This document shows positions 52,925 to 62,844 of a stretch of 64,000 nucleotides of DNA, in pieces. A program made the translations under genes and the position numbers. Under the pieces are notes generated by a model. That model was not told the origin of the DNA. It saw nothing but the letters and a program-made list of their open reading frames with translations, and did not search any database. The stretch is from Actinomycetota bacterium (GTDB lineage Bacteria; Actinomycetota; Actinomycetes; Actinomycetales; Microbacteriaceae): positions 1 to 64,000 of the forward strand of contig CANFSP010000005.1 of assembly GCA_947449765.1 (NCBI GenBank), written 5' to 3'. The number at the start of each line of letters is the position of its first letter. Position 1 is the first letter of the stretch.

Positions 52925-53030
52925 TTTGCCGGCAGGGCAACGAGCACCGGGCAGCAGACAGCAGGCACCGGCAGCAGGCGCCAAGCGCCGAGCAGCGAGC
53001 GCCGGGCGCCAAGCGCCGGCGTCAGCCGAG
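52925..53030. repeat. GC-rich imperfect repeat spacer
   Basis: The 110-bp gap between purN and the DUF6350 gene consists of degenerate short units of GCAGCRGGC/GCGCC type. GCGCCAAGCGCCG occurs twice (52978-52990 and 53006-53018, 28-bp period). It looks like slippage-prone filler; secondary structure could attenuate read-through into purN. Confidence 0.6.
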
Positions 53031-54257
53031 CCGAGACCTGCGCCCGGGAATGAGCCATCCAATCACGGCGCCGATTCCGACATCAACGAACGTCCATACG
53101 GCCATCTGCCATGGCACGATGCCGACAAGGCTTAGCCGCCCGGGACCGGCTGAACCCGATGCCATCCAGGCGAGAAGCAGCACGATGACGGCAGCGGCGA
53201 CTGCGGTGACGAGTGCACCGATCCATGCCCAACCACCGAGGTGCGGGCCACCGAGCCGCATGACGAGTCGACGACGCATCGCGATCGACCACAAGAGTGC
53301 CGCGAGAACCGGCACCGCGAGCCACGCGTAACCGAACCACACCTGACCCGCGGGAATCACACCGAAGATGGGGAGCGAGGGGACCAGACCGAGTTGTGTG
53401 CCAAGGGGTGAGACACTCGAGCCGACACCGATCGCAAAGCCGGCTCCGGTCAGCCACGACATCACCCAGAGCACGAAATTGGGCGTCAACATGAGTTGAA
53501 TGAGCGTGAGGATGAAGCTCCCCGCCGCACCGGCGTGAAGACCTTCATAGAGCGCAACCATTTGCGGAAAACTCGCGATGACGAGCACAGCGAGAAGCAG
53601 CGCAGCGAAAGCAGCAAGGCTAGCCAAGAGTCCCGCCGCACCGCGGAGACCCAGCTCGAGGACTGCCCGCCAGTGCTCATCGAGCGCTCGAACCCAGGTG
53701 CTCACGCGAGTCGCCACTCGTTCGGCTGCACCCCCTGAGCGACCGATTTCACCGCGGGCTCCCACAATGACGCCGAGGAGAAAAATGAGGGGTGGGAGCA
53801 GGAACGCGCGCCACAGAACAGGCATTGCACCTGGGGTGATGGCGAATAGCACGATGACGGTGTTGAGTACGGCGAACGTGACCGTGCCAGTTATCGGACC
53901 GATGAATTGCGAGCCCAATTCGATGGTTCGTCGACCGAACCGGATCGACAACAGTGCGGTGAGCAATCCGAAGGCCAGTGGAGCAAGGCTCAGCCCGAAC
54001 GGCTTGTCGATCCCCGGAAGAGGAAAGGCCGCCGCCACACTCGGCGGAAAGGTCATCTCAAAGTGCACGCCGTGACCGAGCAACCAGACATCCACCGCGG
54101 CCCGCGCAAAAATGTCGAAACCCACTCCGGCCGTCACACTGGACAACCAAGCCAATGTGGCGGGAACAAATGCAATCGCGAATACCGAAATGAAGACGAG
54201 GAGTGCCTCGCGCACACTCACCGCGATGAGCGCGATTTTGGGTATCACAATAGGCAA
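53022..54257 (-). CDS. DUF6350-type membrane protein
   Basis: A 411-residue polytopic protein with about ten hydrophobic helices. Its position between sucCD and purNH is characteristic of actinobacteria, where it is annotated as DUF6350 or 'cell division protein PerM-like' of unknown role. It directly abuts the upstream membrane-protein gene (54258). Function is unknown. Confidence 0.8.
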   Translation of the reverse strand: MPIVIPKIALIAVSVREALLVFISVFAIAFVPATLAWLSSVTAGVGFDIFARAAVDVWLLGHGVHFEMTFPPSVAAAFPLPGIDKPFGLSLAPLAFGLLTALLSIRFGRRTIELGSQFIGPITGTVTFAVLNTVIVLFAITPGAMPVLWRAFLLPPLIFLLGVIVGARGEIGRSGGAAERVATRVSTWVRALDEHWRAVLELGLRGAAGLLASLAAFAALLLAVLVIASFPQMVALYEGLHAGAAGSFILTLIQLMLTPNFVLWVMSWLTGAGFAIGVGSSVSPLGTQLGLVPSLPIFGVIPAGQVWFGYAWLAVPVLAALLWSIAMRRRLVMRLGGPHLGGWAWIGALVTAVAAAVIVLLLAWMASGSAGPGRLSLVGIVPWQMAVWTFVDVGIGAVIGWLIPGRRSRLG

Positions 54258-55607
54258 CTACTTTGCAGGGTCGGGCCGCGAAAGCACTTCAAGAGCGACC
54301 AACAGCCCGGCAACCAGGAGTGTCGACCACAGCGTGAGGGCTGCACTCACCGGTGTGCTGAAGACAAGAATCGCACCAAAAATCGCGATGATGAGTGTGC
54401 GAATGGCGACCCGATACTTGCTGAGGGCGGAGCCAAACGATCCGGTGCGAACGCCCACACCATCGAGCGACGTGCGCGCCCACGCGAACCCTGAGGCAAA
54501 CCACGTGCGAAGACGCGCGGTCGACTCAAGACCGAAGAGTGCGCCCACGATGATCGCGACAACCGACGCAGCTATCAGGCCTCCGGTCATCTCCGAGACG
54601 TACGACACCATCGAGTTGTAAACAACATCAGATGCACCGGCGAGTGTCGGACTGATCGACGAGATGAGAATCACCCGTCCAAAGCTCAAGCCGACGGCTA
54701 CCAGACCGGCAAGCACCAAGGTCACAATTCCCGCGACCATCACCTGACGCCAGTGTCGAATGGCCACGAGCACCGAGAGGGCAAAGAGAGCCAGAACGAT
54801 CCACGGAAGCCACGTGCCAACTCCCGTGCCAATTTGGTACGCGATACGTGCGGTAACCAATTCGGGGACTTTGGCGATGGGAACCGAGACATCAACAGCA
54901 GGGATGAGATCTGCGAAGGGCACCTTGTCATCGACGAGCTGCTGCTTGACCTGTGCGACCAAAGGCCCGAGGGGAAGCGCGAGTGTTCCGTCCTTGTCGA
55001 GCACGACGACGGCCTTCGGATCATTCGAGAGCAGAGCAATGACCTGCTGGTGTGTGAACCTCAAGCTCTCGGTGAAGACTTTCTGAAACTCGGGCGAAGC
55101 CACAATCTTGCTGATGGTTTCGCGCACCAGTCCGCGCACGCCACTTGCCGCGGGACCTGACAAACCATCGACGAGTTTCTTGACCTCTGGTGGAAGGTTG
55201 AGCGCTGTGGCAATGCCATCCATCACCTGCTGGGTCGCTGCGTCGAGATTGATGGCTTTGTCGATCTCCGTCGTCAGGGTGTCCGTGATGGCTTTCTGCA
55301 CCTGAGGATTAGACGCAAGCGGCGCAAGCGTGTCAACGAAGCGCTGGGTGTTGACAATCTGTGCGGTTGCCCAGTTGCCCACCATCGCCGTCGGCAACAA
55401 CAGCGCTGCAATCACGACCGTGACACCGGCAAACCAGGAACGCGCCCGCGACGGTTTGCGCGCCTCGACCGAAGCCTGCTTGCGTGCCCGGGTTGAGGTT
55501 TTCGTTCCCTGAGCGCTTGCCGACTTTGCGCGCGTTTTTGCGTTTGTGGTCGAGCTGGCGGTGCGCGTCGCACCCTTTTTCGGTGATGTAGGCGTTGACG
55601 AAGGCAT
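54258..55607 (-). CDS. Membrane protein with large extracytoplasmic domain, unrecognised
   Basis: A 449-residue protein. A basic Ser/Thr/Lys-rich N-tail (1-55) leads into a membrane helix (AGVTVVIAALLLPTAMVG), then an extracytoplasmic region of about 200 residues with helical repeats and a VPELVTARIAYQIG end, then four or five helices. The ATG at 55607 avoids overlapping sucD. Homologues often accompany sucCD in Microbacteriaceae, but I know of no function. Confidence 0.75.
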   Translation of the reverse strand: MPSSTPTSPKKGATRTASSTTNAKTRAKSASAQGTKTSTRARKQASVEARKPSRARSWFAGVTVVIAALLLPTAMVGNWATAQIVNTQRFVDTLAPLASNPQVQKAITDTLTTEIDKAINLDAATQQVMDGIATALNLPPEVKKLVDGLSGPAASGVRGLVRETISKIVASPEFQKVFTESLRFTHQQVIALLSNDPKAVVVLDKDGTLALPLGPLVAQVKQQLVDDKVPFADLIPAVDVSVPIAKVPELVTARIAYQIGTGVGTWLPWIVLALFALSVLVAIRHWRQVMVAGIVTLVLAGLVAVGLSFGRVILISSISPTLAGASDVVYNSMVSYVSEMTGGLIAASVVAIIVGALFGLESTARLRTWFASGFAWARTSLDGVGVRTGSFGSALSKYRVAIRTLIIAIFGAILVFSTPVSAALTLWSTLLVAGLLVALEVLSRPDPAK

Positions 55608-55617
55608 GCCTACAACC

Positions 55618-56505
55618 TTAGAGGGAAGCGAGGACCTCACGCATCAGGCGAGCCGTTTCGCTCGGCGTCTTGCCAACCTTCACACCGGCAGCTTCCAGGG
55701 CCTCTTTCTTGGCCTGAGCAGTGCCGGCAGATCCCGAAACGATGGCGCCCGCGTGACCCATGGTCTTGCCCTCTGGGGCAGTGAACCCAGCCACGTAACC
55801 CACCACCGGCTTGGTGACGTTGGCTTTGATGAAGTCGGCGGCACGCTCTTCAGCATCCCCACCAATCTCACCAATCATCACAATTGCCTTGGTTTCGGGG
55901 TCGGCCTCAAACGCAGCGAGGGCGTCGATGTGGGTGGTGCCAATGATGGGGTCTCCACCGATACCGATGGCCGTCGAAAAACCAAGGTCACGGAGCTCGA
56001 ACATCATCTGGTAGGTCAGCGTGCCCGACTTCGAGACGAGACCAATCGGGCCCTTGCCGGTGATGTTTGCCGGGGTGATACCCACAAGCGCTTCACCAGG
56101 CGTGATGATGCCCGGGCAGTTCGGTCCGATGATGCGGGTCTTGCCGCCCTTTTCTTTGGCATAAGCCCAGAACTCAGCTGAGTCTTGAACCGGAATTCCC
56201 TCAGTGATCACCACGAGAAGCGGAATCTCTGCGTCGATTGCTTCGATAACGGCATCCTTTGAGAATGCCGGTGGAACGAAGGCAATTGACACATCGGCAC
56301 CGGTTGCCTCCATTGCCTCGGCCACGGTTGCGAAAACGGGAAGCTCGACATCGCCGTGCGTCACGGTCGTGCCTGCCTTACGGGCGTTCACGCCACCGAC
56401 AACCTTGGTGCCAGCGGCCAGCATGCGGGCCGTGTGCTTGGAACCCTCACCGCCGGTGATGCCCTGCACGATGACTTTGGAATCTTTGTTCAGAAAAATT
56501 GACAT
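55618..56505 (-). CDS. sucD: Succinyl-CoA synthetase alpha subunit
   Basis: A 295-residue subunit. The CoA-binding domain starts [19 protein letters not shown], and the phosphorylated His is in [13 protein letters not shown]. It forms the ligase with SucC (27 bp upstream), making substrate-level ATP/GTP in the TCA cycle. Confidence 0.98.
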   Translation of the reverse strand: MSIFLNKDSKVIVQGITGGEGSKHTARMLAAGTKVVGGVNARKAGTTVTHGDVELPVFATVAEAMEATGADVSIAFVPPAFSKDAVIEAIDAEIPLLVVITEGIPVQDSAEFWAYAKEKGGKTRIIGPNCPGIITPGEALVGITPANITGKGPIGLVSKSGTLTYQMMFELRDLGFSTAIGIGGDPIIGTTHIDALAAFEADPETKAIVMIGEIGGDAEERAADFIKANVTKPVVGYVAGFTAPEGKTMGHAGAIVSGSAGTAQAKKEALEAAGVKVGKTPSETARLMREVLASL

Positions 56506-56532
56506 AGTTTTCTCTTCTCTCGTCTCGCGCGC

Positions 56533-57696
56533 TTAGGCGTTGGCCAGTTCGGCAGCCTTGTCAGCGCCCTCATCCATGCCGGAAGCGAGGGTGACCAGGG
56601 GGTGGTTTGCGTCGTTGAGGATGCGGCGACCCTCATCCACGTTGTTTCCGTCGAGGCGAACCACGAGGGGCTTGGATGCGGCAGAGCCCAACATCTCAAG
56701 TGCTTTCACGATGCCGTTAGCGACCGCGTCACACGCGGTGATGCCACCGAAGACGTTGACAAACACGCTCTTGACCTGGGGGTCACCAAGGATGACGTCG
56801 AGTCCAGCAGCCATCACTTCTGCTGAGGCACCGCCACCGATGTCAAGGAAGTTGGCGGGCTTGACGCCACCGTGCTTTTCGCCAGCGTAAGCGACCACAT
56901 CGAGGGTGCTCATCACGAGCCCGGCTCCGTTACCGATAATGCCAACCTGTCCGTCGAGTTTGACGTAGTTGAGGTCAGACGCTTTGGCCTTAGCCTCGAG
57001 GGGGTCAGCGGCAGCCTTGTCTTCGAGCGCGTCGTGGTTGGGGTGACGGAACGCGGCGTTCTCGTCGAGGGAGACCTTACCGTCGAGTGCAACAATGTCG
57101 CCTTCTTCGGTCAGAACGAGCGGGTTGACCTCGACCAGAGTGGCATCTTCGCCGGTGTACACGTCGTAAAGCTTGACGATGACGGCGGCCACTTTATCGA
57201 CGAGCTCCGCGGGGAACTTGGCAGCGACGGCAATCTCTTTGGCCTTTGCCACGTCGATGCCCTTGATCGGGTTGACCTCGATGCGTGCGAGGGCGTCGGG
57301 ACGCTCGACGGCGAGCTGCTCGATCTCCATACCGCCCTCGTACGAGGTGAGGGAGAGGTATGAGCGATTGGCGCGATCGAGGAGAACGGAGAAGTAGAAC
57401 TCCTGCGCGATGCGGGCACCTGCCGCCACCATGACGCGCTTAACAACGTGTCCCTTGATGTCGAGACCGAGAATCGCCTTCGCGGCCGCCTCGGCTTCGT
57501 CTGGGTTCTTGGCAACCTTTACGCCACCAGCTTTGCCTCGGCCACCGATTTTGACCTGAGCCTTGACCACGACGACACCACCGAGCTTTTCGGCGGCTGC
57601 GCGTGCCTCAGCGGGAGTATCGGCGATGATGCCAGCAAGCACGGGAACCCCGTAGCTTTCAAACATGTCGCGCGCTTGGTATTCGTACAAATCCAC
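56533..57696 (-). CDS. sucC: Succinyl-CoA synthetase beta subunit
   Basis: A 387-residue ATP-grasp subunit. The GTG at 57696 gives the family start [19 protein letters not shown]; an ATG 18 bp upstream would add six unrelated residues. [13 protein letters not shown] is the nucleotide loop, [16 protein letters not shown] the Mg site, and [10 protein letters not shown] the power-helix region. It is the first gene of the operon, with a perfect palindrome 56 bp upstream. Confidence 0.97.
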   Translation of the reverse strand: MDLYEYQARDMFESYGVPVLAGIIADTPAEARAAAEKLGGVVVVKAQVKIGGRGKAGGVKVAKNPDEAEAAAKAILGLDIKGHVVKRVMVAAGARIAQEFYFSVLLDRANRSYLSLTSYEGGMEIEQLAVERPDALARIEVNPIKGIDVAKAKEIAVAAKFPAELVDKVAAVIVKLYDVYTGEDATLVEVNPLVLTEEGDIVALDGKVSLDENAAFRHPNHDALEDKAAADPLEAKAKASDLNYVKLDGQVGIIGNGAGLVMSTLDVVAYAGEKHGGVKPANFLDIGGGASAEVMAAGLDVILGDPQVKSVFVNVFGGITACDAVANGIVKALEMLGSAASKPLVVRLDGNNVDEGRRILNDANHPLVTLASGMDEGADKAAELANA

Positions 57697-57751
57697 GGTT
57701 ATAACCCAATCCATTGAGCGAAAGTCGGGCCCACACCAGCCCGGAAAAAAC

Positions 57752-57769
57752 TATCTTGATATCAAGATA
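57752..57769. promoter_or_regulatory. 18-bp perfect palindrome upstream of sucC
   Basis: TATCTTGATATCAAGATA is perfectly self-complementary and lies in the sucC promoter region. Length and symmetry fit a MarR- or PadR-type dimer. No matching regulator gene lies in the window, and I saw no second copy here. Confidence 0.7.
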
Positions 57770-57834
57770 AATGGCTTCTAAGACTCTACCCTGATTCGAG
57801 CTCAAATTCGAACGGAGCCCAGCGACCAGAGCGG

Positions 57835-57853
57835 TTAGGTGAGGCTCACCTAG
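57835..57853. promoter_or_regulatory. IdeR/DtxR iron box
   Basis: TTAGGTGAGGCTCACCTAG matches the 19-bp IdeR/DtxR consensus with perfect inner dyad symmetry. It lies 36 bp upstream of the VIT-family gene start, so that gene is probably under iron (or manganese, via MntR) control. Confidence 0.85.
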
Positions 57854-57889
57854 GGTGCGCTGGCGTCGATTCTCTGGTTGGCTGAGGAC

Positions 57890-58615
57890 ATGGCCTTACT
57901 TCACGGATTTGAACCTCACGATGCTGCCTCCAACTCGCGCCTCAACTGGCTTCGCGCAGGCGTGCTCGGGGCAAACGACGGCATCGTCTCGATTGCTGCC
58001 CTCGTTGTCGGCATCGCGGCTGCGACGTCCGATGTCGCGGTTATTTTTCTGACCGGAATTGCTGCCCTCATCGCAGGAGCTGTCTCGATGGGTCTCGGCG
58101 AGTATGTCTCGGTGAGTAGTCAGCGCGACAGCGAGCTAGCCTGGATCAATAAAGAAAAACGTGAACTCGACATGTTCCCCGACGAGGAACTCGATGAACT
58201 CGCCGAGCTTTATGAAAAGGAAGGGTTATCCAAGGAGACCGCCCGAAAAGTTGCCGAGGAACTGACCGCGAAGGACGCGCTGAAAGCTCACCTCAAGATT
58301 GAGCTGAACATCGATCACGAAGACCTCACGAACCCCGTGCACGCCGCTATCTCGTCGATTGTGTCGTTCCTCGCTGGCGCCATCATCCCGCTCGCCGCAA
58401 TTTTGATCACCGTCGGTACCGGCATGGCAACACTATGGGCCATCGTCATCACGTTCGCGGCCACGATTGTTGCCCTTGGTCTTACCGGAGGAATCGGTGC
58501 GTACGTTGGCGGTAGCCCAGTTCCGCGGTCGGTGTTTCGCGTGGTGATCGGCGGCGCTATCGCCCTTGCGATTACGTACGGGATTGGAACCCTGTTCGGG
58601 CACACCATCGCCTAG
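57890..58615 (+). CDS. VIT-family iron/manganese transporter
   Basis: A 241-residue membrane protein of the CCC1/VIT1 family. LRAGVLGANDGIVSIAAL is the first-helix signature, and MGLGEYVSVSSQRDSE the second. A cytosolic charged helical region (about 95-150) holds the Glu-rich metal-binding part, followed by three helices. The ATG at 57890 is preferred over a TTG at 57878. It moves Fe or Mn out of the cytosol; the upstream iron box supports an iron link. Confidence 0.93.
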   Translation: MALLHGFEPHDAASNSRLNWLRAGVLGANDGIVSIAALVVGIAAATSDVAVIFLTGIAALIAGAVSMGLGEYVSVSSQRDSELAWINKEKRELDMFPDEELDELAELYEKEGLSKETARKVAEELTAKDALKAHLKIELNIDHEDLTNPVHAAISSIVSFLAGAIIPLAAILITVGTGMATLWAIVITFAATIVALGLTGGIGAYVGGSPVPRSVFRVVIGGAIALAITYGIGTLFGHTIA

Positions 58616-58624
58616 GCGCGAACG

Positions 58625-60949
58625 CTAAATCTTTTCGATCGGCGCAATCTTGATGAGAAGCTTTTTTGCGCCAACCTGATCAAACTTCACGTGAGCCACG
58701 CGCTTGGAATCGACCCCGGTTATTTCGGTTACGAGGCCCTCGCCGAAATCAACGTGACGGATGCGGTCCCCCGGCGCCAAAACGAGGTCGCCATTGTCGC
58801 GAATTTGGTTGGTGACGCGATTGTCCCAGTCCCGCTTTTCGCGCGCGGCCGGTGGAAGGGAATTCCAGCCGTCACTTCGCTGGTTCCACGAACCCGACAC
58901 AGCCCTCGGAGAGCCACTCGACGATAGCGAGTTCCCGAATCCTCCGGAGTAGCTGCTGGGGTCCTGGAGCCACTCGATGAGTTCATCAGGGATCTCACGC
59001 AGGAAGCGACTCGGCGCTGAGATGTTGGTTTGACCGAACAGCGCGCGACTCATTGCAAGAGACATGAAGAGTCTCTTTCGCGCCCGAGTAATGCCCACAT
59101 AAAACAGTCGCCGCTCCTCAGCCGGGCCGCCGGGTTCCATGGCCGACATGCGGTGTGGGAGAAGCTCTTCTTCGACTCCGGTGATGAAAACGGCGTCGTA
59201 CTCGAGCCCCTTGGCCGTGTGCAGGGTCATCAGGCTGACCGTGCCCGACTCGTCATCAAGTTCATCGGCTGCCGCCACGAGGGCCGCCTCAGTCAAAAAG
59301 TCAATGAGAGTGCCGTCCGGGTTGTTCTTATCGAATTCGCGCGTGACCGCGAGGAGCTCCTCGACGTTCTCGGCACGGGCTTCGTCTTGGGGATCGCGAG
59401 TGGCGCGCAGGGCATCGACATAGCCCGTTTTTTCGAGAATGAGCGCCAAGATGTCGGCGACCGGACCAGCTGCCATCAGCGTTGTTGCCTCGTCGAGCAG
59501 GTCGCTCAGACCTGCCATCGCTCCCGTGACCTTGGGACCAAATCCGAGCTGCGCGGCTGAGCGCATGCCCTCGCGCACGCTGATGCCGTTTTGGGTGGCA
59601 AAGCTTTGCAGAGTCGCCTCAGTTGCCGGCCCGATACCGCGCTTGGGCACGTTGAGAATGCGGCGGGTAGCCAGCGAATCGGCTGGGTTGGCCACCGAGA
59701 TGAGGTACGCCATGACGTCTTTGATTTCGGCGCGCTCATAGAACTTGGTTCCGCCGACGAGACGATACGGAACTGCAGAACGAATGAACACCTCTTCAAG
59801 CGCACGCGTCTGGGCGTTGGTGCGATAGAAGACGGCCATGTCTTTGTAAGCCATCCCCTGCGCGTGGAGGGCATCGATTTGGTCAACAACGAACTGAGCC
59901 TCGTCGTGCGCTCCCGGTCCGGCGAACGCCATGATTTTGTCGCCGTCACCCGACGCACTCCACAGGTTCTTCGCTTTGCGGTCGAAGTTGTTGCCAATCA
60001 CGGCGTTGGCTGCCGAGAGGATGTTCTGCGTCGACCGATAGTTCTGCTCGAGCAACACGACCTTGGCGCCGGAGAAGTCGCGCTCGAATTCCGCGATGTT
60101 GCGGATGTCGGCCCCGCGAAACGCATAGATGGACTGATCCGAGTCACCCACGACGGTGAGCGAGGCACCGGGAGTGCCGTCTTCGGTTTCGCGAGTGAGC
60201 TCGTGGATCAGGGCGTACTGGGCGTGATTGGTGTCTTGATACTCATCGACAAGGATGTGCCGAAACTTCTTGCGGTAGTGGTCGGCGACCCCCGGAAACG
60301 CGCGAAACAAAAAGACCGTCTGCGCCAACAGGTCGTCGAAGTCGAACGCATTGGCTGCCTGCAAGCTTCGCGTGTATTCCCGGAACACCTCGATGAACTT
60401 GCGCTCGGCGGGATCGTTGAGGTTCGCGTTGTGCGCGTAGCTATCGACATCAGCCAGCTCGTTCTTGAGTCGAGACATCTTGTTTGCAATGCCGGCGACC
60501 GACAGGCCGACATGCTCGGCCTCAGTTTCTTTGTAAATACGTTTGAGCAGAGTGCGCGAGTCGTGCGAGTCGTAAATGGTGAAGTTCTTGGTGAAGCCAA
60601 AGTTCTCTGCTTCACGGCGCAAGATACGCACACACGACGAGTGGAACGTAGAAATCCACATGCCTTCAGTCGCCTGCCCGAGCAGGCCCTCGGCGCGCTC
60701 GCGCATCTCGGCAGCGGCCTTATTGGTGAAGGTGATTGCCAGAACTTGGGACGGCCACGCTTCGCGAGTGCGAATGAGACCAGCGATGCGGTGGGTGAGC
60801 ACGCGGGTTTTTCCGGAGCCGGCCCCTGCGACGATGAGAAGGGCCGGTCCGCGATAGAGAACCGCTTCGGCCTGCTGCGGGTTGAGGCCCTCAGTGAGGG
60901 CGGTCAGCGGGTCGTTCGGGGCACCAAATGATAGGTCTAGCTCAGTCAT
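58625..60949 (-). CDS. pcrA: UvrD/PcrA-type DNA helicase
   Basis: A 774-residue superfamily 1 helicase. Q-motif GLNPQQAEAV, Walker A GAGSGKTRVLTHR, DEYQDTNHAQY, QSIYAFRGAD, and C-terminal VSLMTLHTAKGLEYD and VGITRARKRL are in order. The C-terminal SH3-like tail (DRIRHVDFGEGLVTEI) identifies the PcrA subgroup, which acts in repair and displacement of recombinase. Confidence 0.96.
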   Translation of the reverse strand: MTELDLSFGAPNDPLTALTEGLNPQQAEAVLYRGPALLIVAGAGSGKTRVLTHRIAGLIRTREAWPSQVLAITFTNKAAAEMRERAEGLLGQATEGMWISTFHSSCVRILRREAENFGFTKNFTIYDSHDSRTLLKRIYKETEAEHVGLSVAGIANKMSRLKNELADVDSYAHNANLNDPAERKFIEVFREYTRSLQAANAFDFDDLLAQTVFLFRAFPGVADHYRKKFRHILVDEYQDTNHAQYALIHELTRETEDGTPGASLTVVGDSDQSIYAFRGADIRNIAEFERDFSGAKVVLLEQNYRSTQNILSAANAVIGNNFDRKAKNLWSASGDGDKIMAFAGPGAHDEAQFVVDQIDALHAQGMAYKDMAVFYRTNAQTRALEEVFIRSAVPYRLVGGTKFYERAEIKDVMAYLISVANPADSLATRRILNVPKRGIGPATEATLQSFATQNGISVREGMRSAAQLGFGPKVTGAMAGLSDLLDEATTLMAAGPVADILALILEKTGYVDALRATRDPQDEARAENVEELLAVTREFDKNNPDGTLIDFLTEAALVAAADELDDESGTVSLMTLHTAKGLEYDAVFITGVEEELLPHRMSAMEPGGPAEERRLFYVGITRARKRLFMSLAMSRALFGQTNISAPSRFLREIPDELIEWLQDPSSYSGGFGNSLSSSGSPRAVSGSWNQRSDGWNSLPPAAREKRDWDNRVTNQIRDNGDLVLAPGDRIRHVDFGEGLVTEITGVDSKRVAHVKFDQVGAKKLLIKIAPIEKI

Positions 60950-60961
60950 GTCTGGATGAGT

Positions 60962-61927
60962 CTATTGGCGCGCAAGGACAAGATCGGGATGGTCAGCGAA
61001 CACGCCGTCAACACCGGTCGCCACGACAGCGTCGAAGTGTCCCTGCCAGTTCCCCCACGCGCTGGGATCGGCGCCGACCTGGCACTCCTCGGGTAAAAAT
61101 CGGTTCTCTGGTCGGAGTGTGAACGTGTACACCGTCATGCCAAGCGCGTGTGCTCGGTCGAGCGTGTCGCGCCCTTCCTCGCTCATCAGCAGGTCGACCG
61201 GGATGCTGATGCCGTCGACGGCGAGCGCCAATGCAGCCAGCTGCGCGGGTTCGCGCTGCGCCGCATATCCCGGCGCGCCCTTGCCCAGCCGAGCGAGTTG
61301 ATCCGGCGCGATGCCATCGGTATCCATGAGGTAGACGTGGGATGCACCGACGCCGGCGGACCGACACCGCTGGAGAACATCCAATTCGAAGCTTTCGAGG
61401 ATGAGTCGCTCATCGTCGCGCGCCCACCCGGCGAGCTCAAGCTCGCGTGCGAGTGCGTCGTCGAGCGGCAGCCCGAGCTGGTCGAAGTAGGTGCCGTGCT
61501 TGAGTTCGACCACTGTCTTCACCAAGTTGGCAGCAGCAGCGACAATACCCAGCACGTCGGCAAGCCGCAGCAGTTTCTCCGGTTCGACGCGAGTGTTCTC
61601 GGGGCGAATGGTCGGCATGGGTTCTGCGCAGTGCAGCGTGCTCAGCTCATCCCACGTGAAGTCTTCGGTGAACCAGCCGGTTAGTGGCACGCCGTCGACG
61701 ACCGCACGTCGTCGGCGCGACGCGAACTCCGCGCGCGAGGCGACGTCGGTCGTGCCCGAGAGCTCATTTTCGTGCCTCACCACAAGCACACCGTCCCGAC
61801 TCATCACGACATCGGGTTCGACCGCATCAGCCCCCAGCGCGCAGGCAAGTTCGTAGGCGCTTCGCGAATGCTCCGGGCGGTAGCCGCACGCCCCGCGATG
61901 GGCGATAACGAAAACCGGTGCGGACAT
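60962..61927 (-). CDS. Glycerophosphodiester phosphodiesterase
   Basis: A 321-residue TIM-barrel enzyme. IAHRGACGYRPEHS contains the catalytic His/Arg, VEPDVVMSRDGVLVVRHE the metal-binding Glu/Asp and second His. It lacks a signal peptide, so it is cytosolic. It is 12 bp upstream of pcrA and may be co-transcribed. It hydrolyses glycerophosphodiesters to glycerol 3-phosphate. Confidence 0.92.
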   Translation of the reverse strand: MSAPVFVIAHRGACGYRPEHSRSAYELACALGADAVEPDVVMSRDGVLVVRHENELSGTTDVASRAEFASRRRRAVVDGVPLTGWFTEDFTWDELSTLHCAEPMPTIRPENTRVEPEKLLRLADVLGIVAAAANLVKTVVELKHGTYFDQLGLPLDDALARELELAGWARDDERLILESFELDVLQRCRSAGVGASHVYLMDTDGIAPDQLARLGKGAPGYAAQREPAQLAALALAVDGISIPVDLLMSEEGRDTLDRAHALGMTVYTFTLRPENRFLPEECQVGADPSAWGNWQGHFDAVVATGVDGVFADHPDLVLARQ

Positions 61928-62041
61928 AGACCCAGATTAGCGAGTGCCCTCCTCAGCCAAGATTCAGCAAACCGACAGCGACATCTCGGTATTCTGAGGA
62001 CAGCGCTTTTCGCTCACGTTTCATGGCATCAGGGAAGAATC

Positions 62042-62836
62042 ATGGCATCCAGTAACCCGGCATTTGCAGGCAAGCCCGCGTTCAAACAGAACCCCACGGC
62101 AGAAGACCTTCAGAAGCTGTACGACCTTCCGTCGGCTAACCGCGCCCCCGAACGCGTGATGACCGTCGAGGACACCGTGGTGAAGTCGTTCATCACGTTC
62201 GCGGTTCTTCTGGTCGGAGCAGTCATTGGCTGGATGCTCGTCGGCACAAACCCCGCACTCGGGTCCGTCGTGACAATGATCTCGGCCATCGCGGCCCTCG
62301 TCTTTGCGCTCATCGCGATTTTCGCCAAGCCCAACCCGGTTTTCGTTCTGCTCTACGCCGTGACCGAGGGCGTTTTCCTCGGCGCTATCTCGCTGTTTTA
62401 CGAGAGCCTCTGGAACGGCATCGTTCTGCAGGCGGTCATCGGCACGCTTGCTGTTGTCGGCGTGACTCTGGCACTGTTTGCCAGTGGCAAGATTCGTGCC
62501 AGCGCGCGGGCCAACAAGATCTGGCTGATCGCGTTCGGGGCCTACTTTTTGTACTCCATCATCAACATGTTTTTGTTGCTGTTCGGCGCCATCCAGAACA
62601 ACCCGTGGGGACTTGACGGCGTGCGCATCTTCGGCATTCCACTGGGCGTCATCATTGCGCCAATCGTCATCCTGCTGGGTGCTTACTCGCTTGTCATGGA
62701 CTTCGACATGATCAAGCAGGGCGCCATCAATAAGGCTCCCGCAGCCTTCGCGTGGACCGGTGCGCTGAGCATCACCATTACCGTGGTGTGGCTCTACCTG
62801 CAGATTCTGCGCATCCTTGCCATCGCGCGTAATTAG
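62042..62836 (+). CDS. Bax inhibitor-1/YccA family membrane protein
   Basis: A 264-residue protein with a soluble N-terminus (SNPAFAGKPAFKQNPTAEDLQ) and seven hydrophobic helices. The pattern fits actinobacterial YbhL/YccA-like members, though they are rarely characterised. The ATG at 62042 follows a GGGAAGAATC ribosome site; a longer frame overlaps the divergent GDPD gene antisense. Confidence 0.88.
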   Translation: MASSNPAFAGKPAFKQNPTAEDLQKLYDLPSANRAPERVMTVEDTVVKSFITFAVLLVGAVIGWMLVGTNPALGSVVTMISAIAALVFALIAIFAKPNPVFVLLYAVTEGVFLGAISLFYESLWNGIVLQAVIGTLAVVGVTLALFASGKIRASARANKIWLIAFGAYFLYSIINMFLLLFGAIQNNPWGLDGVRIFGIPLGVIIAPIVILLGAYSLVMDFDMIKQGAINKAPAAFAWTGALSITITVVWLYLQILRILAIARN

Positions 62837-62844
62837 TTCGCGCC

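Noticed and set aside
52925-53030. CRISPR-like array
   Set aside because: Units are short, degenerate and without spacers of constant length; no cas genes nearby.
59591-60931. 446-residue plus-strand ORF opposite the helicase
   Set aside because: Shadow of pcrA, whose motifs run through the same region without interruption.
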